From contig JAXBDG010000021.1 in the NCBI GenBank assembly GCA_036320915.1, positions 496,001 to 560,000 of the forward strand: a stretch of DNA of 64,000 nt, in the 5' to 3' direction. Source of the DNA: Linnemannia elongata (taxonomy: Eukaryota; Mortierellomycota; Mortierellomycetes; Mortierellales; Mortierellaceae). The position numbers were made by a program, and so were the translations under genes. The notes under the pieces are model-generated. The model was not told the origin of the DNA, did not search any database, and saw only the letters and a list, made by a program, of their open reading frames with translations. Numbering within the stretch: position 1 is the first letter of the stretch; every line of letters starts with the position of its first letter. This document shows positions 49,427 through 60,024 of the stretch, piece after piece.

Positions 49427-51682
49427 TTACACCTCGAACCGAGCAACCTTCCGTTTACCATCATCGACATTCATATAACTCTCTGTGCTCTCGTACAGTT
49501 CCTCGTAAGTAAAATCGCGTTTAAAGTCTCGTGTCAGGATGCCAGTCCGAACAAAGAACCAGAAGAAGGCGACCAGGTAGGCCAATGCAAAAAAACACAG
49601 CGAATAGATCACGAACGCGTCCGAGAAGATCGGAGGGGATTGACCTTCGGCTAGGGGTGCGTGTTGGGTGTACCGGCTTGGGTTGTGGAAGATACCAAAG
49701 AAGAGGATCGAGCCCCAAGTCACTGGTGCGATGTAGTTCTGCAACTGCGTAAAGTTGCGAATCAAACGCGCACTAGAGTAATCGACAAATCAAATGAAAG
49801 GTTAGCAAATGGTAGGCGTGAATAACAACACTGGAATATCGCAGCTCGCATAAAAAAAGGTGAAGAACGTACCTAGTGCCCCAGGAGTTGTCGTAGAGGG
49901 TGAGGGCGGCAAAGATCTTGGCAGGGACGTAGCCGAGCATATACAGGAACCCATAGATGGTCGTAAAGAAGAACTTCTTGTCGCCTGTGACACGAACAGC
50001 ATATGCCGTCTTTAATATGCCCACAAAAACGATCGAGACCAACCACCACGAAATCTGGGATCCAGTACCGAAATATATACAGTTGACCAGGTTATAGATC
50101 ATCATCATGGGGTACACCAGCTGGTACAATAGCGCATAGGTCATCCATGGTGAGTGGAGGTGCATGCAACCGAGTTGGATGGGGATCTCGCGGAAGAACG
50201 ACTTGGACCAACGTGTCTGTTGGGTAACCCAAGCAATGAACCGGATCGGAGTGTCGGTGTAACAGATGGCATAGTGAGAGAACTTGACCTTGAATCCCTC
50301 GCGGAGAACCAGATTGGTCAAGTGGCGGTCATCTCCATAGGTGCAGAGGACACCCAGAAATGATTGCCTAACCCAGCTGTCCATCACTTCAGAAACTATC
50401 GACATGCGGTATATACCAAGGGGGCCCGAGACGCAGTTGACGACGGAATGGTACGATTGTGCGCCACGCTCGAGGTTGAAGGCGAACCAGTACCGGAGGG
50501 AGGAGAGGAAACTGACCCAGGTGCCGGTGTTATAAATACGGACATCTCCAGTGGCAGCTCCAACAATAGGCGACTCGGCCAGTGCAAACGCCAGTTCTAT
50601 AGAGAAAAGGAAGGAGAAATCGCCATTGAGTTAGTCAGCAAAAGTCAACAACGAGTACTAGCATCTGTCATGTCTAGGACCAACAAGCATTGGGATTGAT
50701 CATTAGATACTGTAAACTCCTCAAAAATATAAGCGCGTGGGCAAGAAAATTTACCTCTACAAACGTGGGGGTCCAAGTACGTGTCAGAATCGGTGACCAC
50801 AACAGATTCGATGCCCTGCTGGAGCAAGACCGCAAACCCAGTATACATAGCCGACCGCTTTCCACGGTGGGGCTGCATTACACAGACGGGGCCAGGATGA
50901 TACGCAATCTGACGGACCAAGTCTTGTCGGTCCTTGTCGTTCGCCTGTCGATCCATGGACAAAAAGTCTGGTCGGAAGATGGCCGCCCCTTGATCCCCAA
51001 AGACTTTTATAAAGATCTGAGCCATGTACTCGTCCTGAGCCTCATTACCATCAACCACCAACATAACTCGCTGGTTGCGCTGGTATCGGACCGCCTTCAA
51101 ACTCTTCAGACAGCCCTCCAACAGAACAGGGTCCTCACGATAGCCGACTGCAAGGATGCCCGTCGACACCCCGACCCAGTGTGGGTCGCGCTTTTTGACC
51201 CTGTTGTTGACCTTGCGCCGGTTGAGGGCCGAAAAACTAATGACCGCCATAAAGTCAAGCGCCATCAGCATACCATACGTGACCGACGTCTGCCAGGCAC
51301 CCGCAGAGACCTGGATGTGGAAGCAGGCCTTGAGGACAATGTAGGGCAACAAAAAGATACCCATTGTGAATACGATCCATAATCCCTTTTTCCAGATTGA
51401 GACATGCGACGACTTCAGGCCAAAACTCATTGCGACCTCGGACGATGTTGTTGAAGCGGGGACTAGTAGTGGAGGGGAGATGGAGGTGGTTGTGGGTGCT
51501 CGGAGGGTGTCGAGTCCTATCTCATTGGGCGAGTGGTTTGGGGAGGAGGGTGACCGAGCATGACGGCCATGTCCCTTGGTGCCCACAGGTACCGTAAGGT
51601 TCAGAGGATCCTTTGAGTGGGTGGTAGGCATTTGCCCATCCATGCCATGCACTACTTCGACATCTGGAGGTTGGGGTGGCAT
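49427..51682 (-). CDS. hyaluronan-synthase-family processive glycosyltransferase (GT2)
   Basis: A multi-pass membrane GT2 polymerase; class I hyaluronan synthases make and extrude a polymer of GlcUA and GlcNAc from UDP-sugars. Three exons, 51682-50755, 50596-49873 and 49772-49427, give 665 residues. After a disordered N-tail (1-95) come two membrane helices (about 98-145), then the catalytic domain: LAVGYREDP, VVDGN, VVVTDSDTYLDP (metal/UDP DxD), VSFLSSLRYWFAF, SGPLGIYR (acceptor), GDDRHLTN (about 397-404, catalytic Asp) and QQTRWSKSFFRE (about 435-446). Several more helices follow, with LYDNSWGTSARLIRNF matching the segment after the last catalytic helices of animal HAS. These motifs match animal HAS and fungal Cps1-type enzymes better than chitin or cellulose synthases. 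Product specificity cannot be read from sequence; chitin-like or other polymers remain possible. Confidence 0.88.
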
Positions 51683-53566
51683 TTAAGAAAGGTGCGAAGA
51701 GAGGGATTGTCGAATATGCGGGCTATAGGAGAAGATTGCACACGGTAAATCGTAAAATTGTTAGTGGCAGGTTGTAAGATTGTGTGCGTTCTTTGTTTGT
51801 TTGCGCTTTTGAGTGACAAGTGGTAGTTCGAGGTGCGGAGAGAGAACAGAAAGTGCAGGAATGGCATGAGAGAGAGTATCTCTGTGTGTTTGTAGCTCAA
51901 GCATTAGGCGAGAGGAATGCAGCTTAGGACAGGAAGGGTGACCAAGGGACGAGGAAGAGGGAGTAAAGCGACCACATTGTCTTACAATTAGGGTACGCAT
52001 TAGAAAAAAAATAGAAAGAGGGCCACCTACAATTGCGAGGAGGGGGACGTCGATGGGAGGCAACGTTTCCTTTGGGCGTGTATTGCTCTCTCCTGGATAA
52101 CGGTGTTGTGAAGGTGGAGAGGAGGGCAAGGAATGAGAACAAGAGAAGAAAGGAAAGGTAAGGAAGGAAGGACGGGAAGGGAATGAAGGAAAGGGAAGGA
52201 AGGAAAGGAGGATGGACCGCCTTACGGAAAGAAGGACGCAAAGAACGAAAGAGAGTAGCAAAAGAAAGAAAACGCAATTAGAAGCGTATTAATGTAGATC
52301 AAAGAAGAACTAGAAAAGATGTTTGGGCTGTGTGTACGTGTCGATGTTCGTTGCGAACGGGAAGGGGAATGGAGGAGAAAGAGGAGGAGAAGGGACGATG
52401 CGAACGCAAAGGGAAGGAGAGAGAGAGAGAGAGAGGAAGAAAGAGAGGAAAGAGGAAGAGGAAAGAGGAGAGGAAAGAGAAACTGTGAACAGAACAGAAA
52501 AGGGTACTCAAGAGAGGCCTTCAATTATGACCATAAAAGAAAGACAATTGAATCGCCATTCAATGAAGTGGTGGTGTGCACGCAAATTGTAGGATGAGTA
52601 GCAGGGCAACTAGAATAGACGCGACATAGAAGCGGAGGAGAAGGATGATGTATGAAGTCCAGCACAGACAGGAGTCTCAAGGGTGAACTGCGATCTAGCA
52701 TAATTTTTTCTTCAATGTTCTTCGCCTCTTATGCTAACCAACACCTTAGAGAGACATATAACAAACAGAGACAAACAAAGTGTGTCTCTCTCACAACCCA
52801 CTTGACTAAGGCTATGCAACACCTTCTGCTGCAAAGAAAAAAAATAATAGAAAGGATCTATCGCTTATCGGGAATCCCTTCCAGACTGGACTAGCAACAT
52901 ACCAGCACTCAACGATAACGCAAAACATGTAGGAGCGCAAGAAAAAGTCGCAGTGGGAAGAGTCATGGTCTCCATTCTGGTGTCGATGCGTCTCTCCATT
53001 GATGTGACGGGATCCAAAGGCAAAAAATAACAGTTCTCAACGATCAATCATCGCATGAACCATTTTGGTCCTACAGCACGGCAACAGCTACAAAACGAAC
53101 AGCAATACGTTGACCTTCTTTTTTCAATGGTGCATCGATCGACCCTGAAGGTGTAATAACTGTGAGAGTGATCAAGACAATGGTGCGCACAGCGATTGAT
53201 CAAATCGCATACGGCGAACGAAAGGAGAAGAAAAGAAAAAACACGTCTATCGTGTCACCGAACATACAAAAAAAGGGTGTGTCTCACTCTTCCTCTTATC
53301 AAAGGGTCCCTCTCCCACCTCCTTTCATTTTCCTTGTCTTCTCTTGTTCCAGTGCTCATCCGCATGTCCAATTATCCAGGCGAACAAGAATGATGAAGGG
53401 AGTCTATCCTGACCCTCTCTTACTCCAGTGGCGCACAAAATAAACATTCCTTTATGCTTCTCACAACAAAGAAAACATCGTGGGTGAGAATTGCAAGATA
53501 TGGATCACATCTTGAACCGATATTATTCTTTATCTATCTACAAAAAAAAACGGACGATCGGATTAA
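51683..53566. other. intergenic region upstream of hyaluronan-synthase-like gene
   Basis: In gene sense the synthase is preceded by a CT-rich stretch, most marked at 52090-52500. The remainder, up to the 3' end of the GDP-mannose transporter, shows no supported gene. A polyadenylation-type AATAAA element was not assigned. Confidence 0.6.
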
Positions 53567-55050
53567 TCAATCTGCAACCTTGCCGTCTGGGTTAGGAATA
53601 TACAATGGTGGTACTGATGATTTGTTGGGCAAACTTGCGGGCGTGGTCAGTTCCAATGCCTCATCTCCCGGGTTCGAAGAAGCCGTTGTCTCAGGTAACA
53701 ATGGTTTCGAGAGAGCCGATCCATTGGCAAGGGCCAGATTGGTCTGTGCCTGCGCCGTTTTGCTGTAGCTGTATAAAAGACCGGCAATGAACCCAAAGAG
53801 GATTCCAAAGATGTTTCCTGCGGTTGCTGGGTCTCCGAGGAAGAGGATTCCACTGGCTGCTACTGGGAGTTTGTTGAGGGCTCCGACCATTGAATAGGTT
53901 GTTGAGGATGTGCATCGTACACACCAAGCACTTCCATACGAGATCAAAAACGATGACACTCCTGATAACACCATGGCCACCACAAGCGCTTGTCGAACAT
54001 CCTCTGAGCTATTAGTGATATAAAATGTACAAGGCGTCAGAGAGAGTCGAGTCATGCACGCGTAGAGTGAACAGCGGTGTGGTCGGTTCAGTCAAAAAGA
54101 TGTTGGACTTACAAAGTTCGTTCAAACTCCCCCGATGTCCAACCTTCCAGGAACAGACTGAGGATGAGCATGACGGGCAAGCTGAGAATGTTGTTGTAGT
54201 AGACAGTATCAAAGTCCTTGAAGTTGAAGTGCTTGATCCGCTTACGCATGTAGAGAACGTATCCAGCAGAGGAGAAGCAATTGAGTCCCATCCAGAAGTA
54301 TCCAATGTTGAAGAAGACCCCGTCCGAGGGTGCAAATGACTTTAGATCGGACCATCCTGCTATTACGGATGAGAGGACCTAAACCAAATATGCAGCAAAA
54401 GTTGGAGTTCGTTATTAGATCGAAGGTCCCCCCTTGTCACAAAAAAACGAGTAAAAAGTCAGAGAATGAAGTCATTCCTGTGCCTATTGTTCTTTCTCCA
54501 GGACCTACCATGAATGCAAAGCTGAGAAGCATCATAGGGGTGACCTTGCTCCCGAACCACAGCACTTCGCCGTAGGCAATAAGGATAATGGTCAGATTCT
54601 TGAAAATGGTATAGAGAGGGATGCTCAGGTACTGCAAACTCTTGCTTCCTGTGTAGACCATGGCGACCAGGGTCAATGAGATTGGAAACCATTTTTTCGC
54701 CTCTGTCCTGTCAACCCTCCTGAACGATATCAATCCTGCATTCTTGAACACTTTTAGTAGTACAATCGCCACCGTCGTCTAATTGGGGTTAACGACAAGA
54801 GAAAAAAAGCACACAGTTTAGTGAAAATAACTTGTTCGTGTTCGTGCTCCTGGCCTGAGGACAGACGACAGTGGTACCCCGTTTTGTTTGTTACCTGGAC
54901 GCTGAGGAGGAGGAAGTTCATGCGAAAGTCAAAGTGGGAGAGGACCATTTTGTTGGTGACTGTCATGAGGATGCTTGAGGCACAGTAGGCGAGGATGCTC
55001 ATGGGCGCCGAATTGGCGATCGATCCTGACGACGGTGGTGGCGCTGTCAT
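53567..55050 (-). CDS. VRG4: GDP-mannose transporter, Golgi (Vrg4-like)
   Basis: This nucleotide-sugar antiporter imports GDP-mannose into the Golgi lumen for mannosylation. Four exons, 55050-54895, 54778-54509, 54378-54113 and 54008-53567, give 377 residues (the family runs about 330-390). About ten membrane helices are seen, beginning [20 protein letters not shown]. The two diagnostic GDP-mannose motifs are present: the FYNN-type motif VYYNN at about 201-205 and GALNK at 273-277. The C-terminal cytosolic tail, after [10 protein letters not shown], is longer than in yeast and Ser/Pro/Ala-rich. It is encoded between SURF4 and the hyaluronan-synthase-like enzyme, all on the minus strand. The leader upstream of the ATG (55060-55350) is CT-rich in gene sense. 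Confidence 0.93.
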
Positions 55051-56010
55051 CCTGCTGTGTGATGTAGTCTGGTGTGTATGGGAGGAGTCGAGGAAGAGGA
55101 GTGCGAGGAGTGAGGAGTGAGTGGAGTGAGGAGACAGAGAAAGAGGAAGGACAATAAAGGCGAAAGGGGTGAAATAGATAAAAGGGTGTTACTGTGGTAA
55201 GTTGGTGATGTGAGAGTGGAGAAACGAAACAAAAAAAAAAAAGAAAAAAAAAGAAAAGAGAAGGACAGTACCCTTGATTGCACCACGAGAGCAAAGAATA
55301 AGAATGGATTGAGCAAAAGGCAATAATAAGGGAGGGCGGAGGGAAACAATCGAGATTGGTAACAAATGTAACAAAAGCACAGCCAATCGACCCATCCTGC
55401 TCTCCCTTATGTTCTTATATCCGTTCATCTCCATCCTCCCTTCATTGCAATTGGCTTCACCAGGCTGCCCAATCGAGCAACAAGTGGAATGGAATAGAGT
55501 CGTCGTTGATCCCCTCGTATCATGTCTTCGTCTGCAGTAACGACCATTTTTTTAGTGTCTGATCAAAAATTACTCCTGGTCCCTCAATGACATCAGGATC
55601 ATATCAACACCAAAATCAAACACAGAGGGTAATGGTGATGGTGCCTGATTGGGGATCGACCTGGTCTGTGGATCATTGATCTTCTTTAAGTGAAAGAGAA
55701 AGGCACCCTTATGTGTAAAGTGTTCCGAGTATCATGGACACCCTTCGCAGTTTTCCAAAAGAACACCGCGTGTTGTCTGAATGGATTCTACTTTCATTAC
55801 CTCACTCTGCGAACACTTGAATCCTTGAGCGCGCCTGGCGGGACGGCTTATGGTTTCAGTATGCCTCCTTGTGCCCAATTGTTTATCACTTGCCATGTAC
55901 CCATTTCGAATGTACGGAAATAATAAAAGAGTTTCATGTTTTGTATTTCGCATCCAAGTTGAGAACGATATAATGACATCCTGAAAGAGCTGCAAGTAGA
56001 GAGACAGTGT
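55051..56010. other. intergenic region between GDP-mannose transporter and SURF4 genes
   Basis: The first 250 bp in transporter sense are a CT-rich leader or promoter with a T/C tract complementary to 55230-55260. The rest is ordinary sequence that must hold the SURF4 3' end. No gene is supported. Confidence 0.6.
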
Positions 56011-56974
56011 CTAGAAGGCCTTCTTCTTCTCGTCCATGGACATGCCGCCGGGTCCGATGGTGACGAGGAGCAAGAGTCCACCCATGATAGACAGAGTCTG
56101 GAAGAAATCATACTTCAAGAAATCCTTGTGAGCAGACGAGTTCTCGACCGACCACCAGTTGTTGACGACAATATTGAAGACCGAGAGGAAGAGGACCAAG
56201 AACATGGCCGACCACTTGGCCTTGAATCCCACAGCGACCATAACACAGGCACCGAATCCAATGATGGCACCAATGAAACGGGTGAGCGACCACGATCCGT
56301 GGAGAATAAAGCCGACAAACAAAAAGATCAATAGGACACGTCCTGCGAGCTGGAAGTAGGTTCGTTTGTTAGACTCTGTGACCGAGGGTAATCCTGCAAA
56401 GAGCTGGCGGCGCTTGTCGATGCTGTCCGAGACGACCATGAGGAGACCACCAATGACAGAGAGGTTACGGAGGAAGAAGCTGGCGTCAAAGATGAGTCCG
56501 TATCCGAGGGCCTGTGTGACAACAACGCCCAACAGGGCTGCTGCTGCGTATTCCGTGTGTTTCCTTGCAATCACCAGTGTCGAGCAGCTCAGCATCGTCT
56601 ATTTTCATGTATGTGTTGTACAGACGCCAACCGATAAGCAAAATGATGTGATTGTTTAGTGCCAAGGTCACAGTAGCATTAGTACCTCATGTTACGAAGG
56701 AAACAATCGTTGTTCCCTTCCTTGTTCCTGAAGGACAGCAACTTACGAGGACGTTGAGAATGAGGAAGAGATGGCTGAGGCCCCAGGGGAAGCCACGGTG
56801 GCGCTGGAGGTAGTAGAGCTGGTCGCCGAACTGGGTGGAGATGCGGATTGCGTCTTCGAGGAAGGTGACGACGATGAGGAAGCGAGCGATGGCGGGGATA
56901 TGGGGCTTGATGGGCTGTCCGATCCTGTCGATGATGTCCTCCAGCTTGCTCGAGTAGTCCTTGAGGGAGTCCAT
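56011..56974 (-). CDS. ERV29: ER cargo receptor SURF4/Erv29
   Basis: This COPII-associated cargo receptor moves soluble secretory proteins from the ER to the Golgi. Two exons, 56974-56747 and 56598-56011, join in phase 0 to give 271 residues, the usual family length (about 270-310). The N-terminus (KLEDIIDRIGQPIKPHIP...ARFLIVVTFLEDAIRI) and the helices SFFLRNLSVIGGLLMVVSD and FQTLSIMGGLLLLVTIGPGG are typical SURF4 signatures; about seven membrane segments are visible. The last four residues KKAF form a KKxx dilysine signal for COPI retrieval to the ER. It shares the strand with the GDP-mannose transporter downstream and eL6 upstream. Confidence 0.95.
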
Positions 56975-57536
56975 GGTGTGTGAGTGATGATCCTTATAGG
57001 ATAGGTTGAAATTGAAGGGCGGGAGGAGAGAGTGGTGAGAGAAGAAAAGAAGAAAAGAAGATAACAAGAAAGGCGCTCCTCCTTGCACAAGAGAATCAAA
57101 CGCGAAAACAAGAAAAAAAAAAAAAAAAAACGCACCAGGGGTGAGAGGGGAGAAATAATGTCATGTGCAACGACGGATTCGAAACGCATTTTATCGAGCA
57201 AGAGCCAATGACATGCCACCAGCGAATGGACCATGGTCGGACTTCTATGTCTGTCTTTGTTTGTCTCTTTGTCTCTCGTTTGCGTTTCTCGTACTACATG
57301 CACTGTTAGAAACTAACTTGTTTGTAACAGCAACCATTGCTCGCTCTTGTTCTCTTCAACAGCTCGCTGTATCCCCAGGCATCAACCATTATTTCTGCTC
57401 GCAACTGACAGAGTATCAAACAGCAAAAAAGGGATCGAAGGATTCACGCGCATGCTTTTTATTCATAGACGACAACAATTCAAAAGTTAGAGGTGATGGA
57501 GAAGGTGAGGGGTGGCATCAAAAAACAACCAAAAAC
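56975..57536. promoter_or_regulatory. promoter region of SURF4 gene
   Basis: 562 bp between the SURF4 ATG and the eL6 stop. The 110 bp next to SURF4 are purine-rich on the plus strand (CT-rich leader in gene sense), followed by an A run at about 57111-57130. No gene is supported. Confidence 0.5.
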
Positions 57537-59165
57537 TTAGAACTGGAGAGCGTGGGGGGCCTGGCCCTTGGAGAGAGAGAACTTGGCAGACAAGTACTGG
57601 CGGAGGTGCTCGACCTTGTTGACGGCCTCAAGGATAACCTTGTCGGTGGCCTTCTGGAGAGCGACCTTGTTCTCGGCAAGGGGCTCCTTCTTCTTCTCAC
57701 CCTCGAAGAAAGCCTCCTCAGTGGCGGCCTTCTTGGCAGCCTTGGGACGGGCAAAGTAGGCATCGTTCAACTGAGCATCGATCTGTTTGTTTGTTTCAAT
57801 AAAAAACACGCAAGCTGGTTAATCATCCGTAACAGTGTTTTTTTCTTTGTCATCCCATATCCCGTTTTCTGCTCAATTGATTCCATGTCTTCTTTCTTCC
57901 TTTTCTCGCACAGGCCACTTTGCATGTAAAAAACAATCATAACATTAAAGCGAAGGTTTACCTTGGAGGCATCAAGCTCGACCTTGGTGGAGGTGGCAAT
58001 GACGTAGGCCTGGTTGACACGCTTGAGGGGGACACCGTTGACCTTGAAGGGGCCAGAGACGAGCAACAAGCCAGACTCGAGCTGCTTCAAGAAGACAACG
58101 CGCTTACCGCGGTAGCGACCGGCCAAGAGGATAAGGACGGTACCGGGGACGATGGTGCTGCGGAGCTTGGCAACACCGGCGTGCTTGCGGTTCTTCTTGG
58201 GGGTAGCAACATCCTCAGCGGCGTAGAAGCGGGGGGCCTTGGCAGCGGCAATGACGCGGGAACCACCGTTCTTGGCGCCCTTGACCTCAACGGTCTTGTT
58301 AGCGGCAGCAACGGGGGCGGCAACGGCACCAGCGGGCTTGCGCTTGTACAAGACACGCTTGGCAACGACCTGCGAGCGGCTGTACTTGTTGACACCAGCG
58401 GTCAAGAGCGAGTTGCGGGGCTAAAATGAGGGAGTATTCATCCAACAGATAGTCCAACCGTTAATGCGATGTCTCTAGGTGGGTTGATTTGAAACGCCAG
58501 AGTGCTCTCAAGTAGAGCTACGGTGATAGTCCTGTTGATTGTTGTTGCTTCCGGCGAATTCCCTGCCGTCCTTCTTGTGCCCCTCCTGAACCCTGATATT
58601 TCCTGTTCATAGGCAAAACACTATAGAGGTGAACAAACACCGTAGCAAAGCCTTTTGTTCTGTCCAGGCTAAAGGCGCACTCGCTACCTAAGCTGCATAG
58701 CCATCCAGCCAGTAGACTCTGATTCCTGTGATGCACCGCTGTTTCGGTCAGGGTTGACCCTTCGCAGCAGAGGGATCCCTGATGCGGACATCATCGTCCT
58801 CTGCGATCGCTGCTTTTTTCCTGCCATGGTAGAATCAGTTCATCCTACTTGCTGGAGACACCCAGCTCTGTTCCGTCCTATTGCTGCAACCCTATCCCTC
58901 CTATCCTAAATCTGTCGCAAAATACACTTCTCGATCCCCTGGCACGCGTTGCAACTGTGTTTCTTAAAAACGACGTTTTGTGAAAGGCAACCAGAGCAGA
59001 GTTGGTTTGTATAGTACTCCCGAATAGCCTCATATGAAATATGAGAGTGCAAAGTAGTGTGTCGATATTGTCGTTTCCTTAGTCGTTGGTGGTTGTGGCA
59101 CTGTATGTTGGCTCTCGATCCGCTCTCTGAGTGTGCACCCGTCTGTTGCATACCTTGTGAACCAT
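57537..59165 (-). CDS. RPL6: 60S ribosomal protein eL6
   Basis: A structural protein of the large ribosomal subunit. Two exons are certain: 58420-57962 and 57782-57537, joined in phase 0. They encode [66 protein letters not shown] and the C-terminal [13 protein letters not shown], all hallmarks of eL6. The first coding exon must end in phase 0 upstream. The only good candidate I find is ATGGTTCACAAG at 59165-59154, followed by a GTATGC donor, which yields MVHK-PRNSLL and 238 residues with a 733-bp first intron; this start is tentative. That intron contains the zinc-ribbon-like open frame described separately. Gene body confidence is high; exon 1 about 0.5. Confidence 0.93.
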
Positions 59166-59214
59166 TTCTGATATCTATTTGTGTGTTCGAACAAGTATTG
59201 AGGAAGCGATGTAG
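58885..59214 (-). pseudogene. degenerate zinc-ribbon ORF resembling Fanzor/TnpB C-terminus
   Basis: Following a stop near 59212, the minus strand stays open to 58906. The frame ends with [18 protein letters not shown], then a 13-residue loop and CNAC, before a stop. The string I-x-E-Y-x-T-x-x-x-C-x-x-C...C-x-x-C has the spacing of the zinc ribbon near the C-terminus of TnpB/Fanzor RNA-guided nucleases ((D/E)E(Y/F)xTSxxCxxC). Where the final RuvC motif RDxNAA should follow, the frame is broken; a shifted frame reads [11 protein letters not shown], only weakly similar. Upstream on the same strand (59215-59590) coding-like frames continue with frameshifts. No RuvC-I Asp motif was recognised, so the assignment is tentative. 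It overlaps the presumed first exon and intron 1 of eL6. Confidence 0.3.
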
Positions 59215-60024
59215 TGGTTAGTTGATGATTCCTCAACTGTCAAGGGTTCTCCAGATGCGACGAGTTGTTGTGTCCTGTCGGGTCCTCTGTGAGGACCAAG
59301 TGTTGCTTGCTGCGATTGACGATGGATGCTGCTTGTTGAGGTTCGTGCAAAGTCACAGGTTCATCGGTGTCCTGCTTCCGGTTCATCAGCCTGCCGGGGG
59401 AGGGGTTGATGTAGTCTGTCGAGTTTTTCTGCTACGGGATCTGGTTTAGGGTTGCTGTCGTATTTTTCATCGTAGAAAGGAATAGGTGTTCCGACACCAT
59501 AGGGCTTTCTTAGAAAAAAAAAATGTCGATAGTTCCCGGATGTGGGTGGTTGACGATAGATTTCCTGGTTTGACGATCAAGCGGTGTTTTTTGTTATTTT
59601 GGCGATGGTGGTTCCTGATTGATGGGTGCAACATGGGTTCGGTGTAGGTGTTGTGGATCGATGGATGGGATGCATCGATGGATGGGTTCTTGCTAGTGAG
59701 GTGCAGTGACCGATTCCCTGCGTGCCGAGCATTACATTAAGAAAGTATATCGTGAAGAAAGGAAGATCAAGCCCAGCCAGTCAAAGCAGGTCCATATCCA
59801 CGTTCCATCACGTGATTTCATTTGAGATCATTATCTTAAGGGTCGTGCCATGGAATCCCTCAGAAGCAAAGTAGAGAAAGTGACCTGTCAGTTTCAAGGA
59901 AAACGCGTACTGCAGTGCAGGGAGGTGTAAAATAAGAAAGCGATCAGCCCCCACACGCACATTCATCTTTCTTCCATCACTTTCTTTCTCACACACACGA
60001 CACACACACTCAACAAACACCAAT
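59166..60024. other. divergent interval between eL6 and p23 with coding-like fragments
   Basis: It should contain the promoters of eL6 (-) and p23 (+). The p23 side has a CT and CA-rich leader (59960-60024). Between 59215 and 59590 the minus strand carries broken open frames with coding-like composition (for example KPYGVGTPIPFYDEKYDS near 59510-59455 and KQHLVLTEDPTG near 59290). These may belong to the same decayed element as the zinc-ribbon frame. Confidence 0.4.

Noticed and set aside
50690..51382. 230-codon plus-strand frame
   Set aside because: Antisense shadow of the hyaluronan-synthase-like exon 1.
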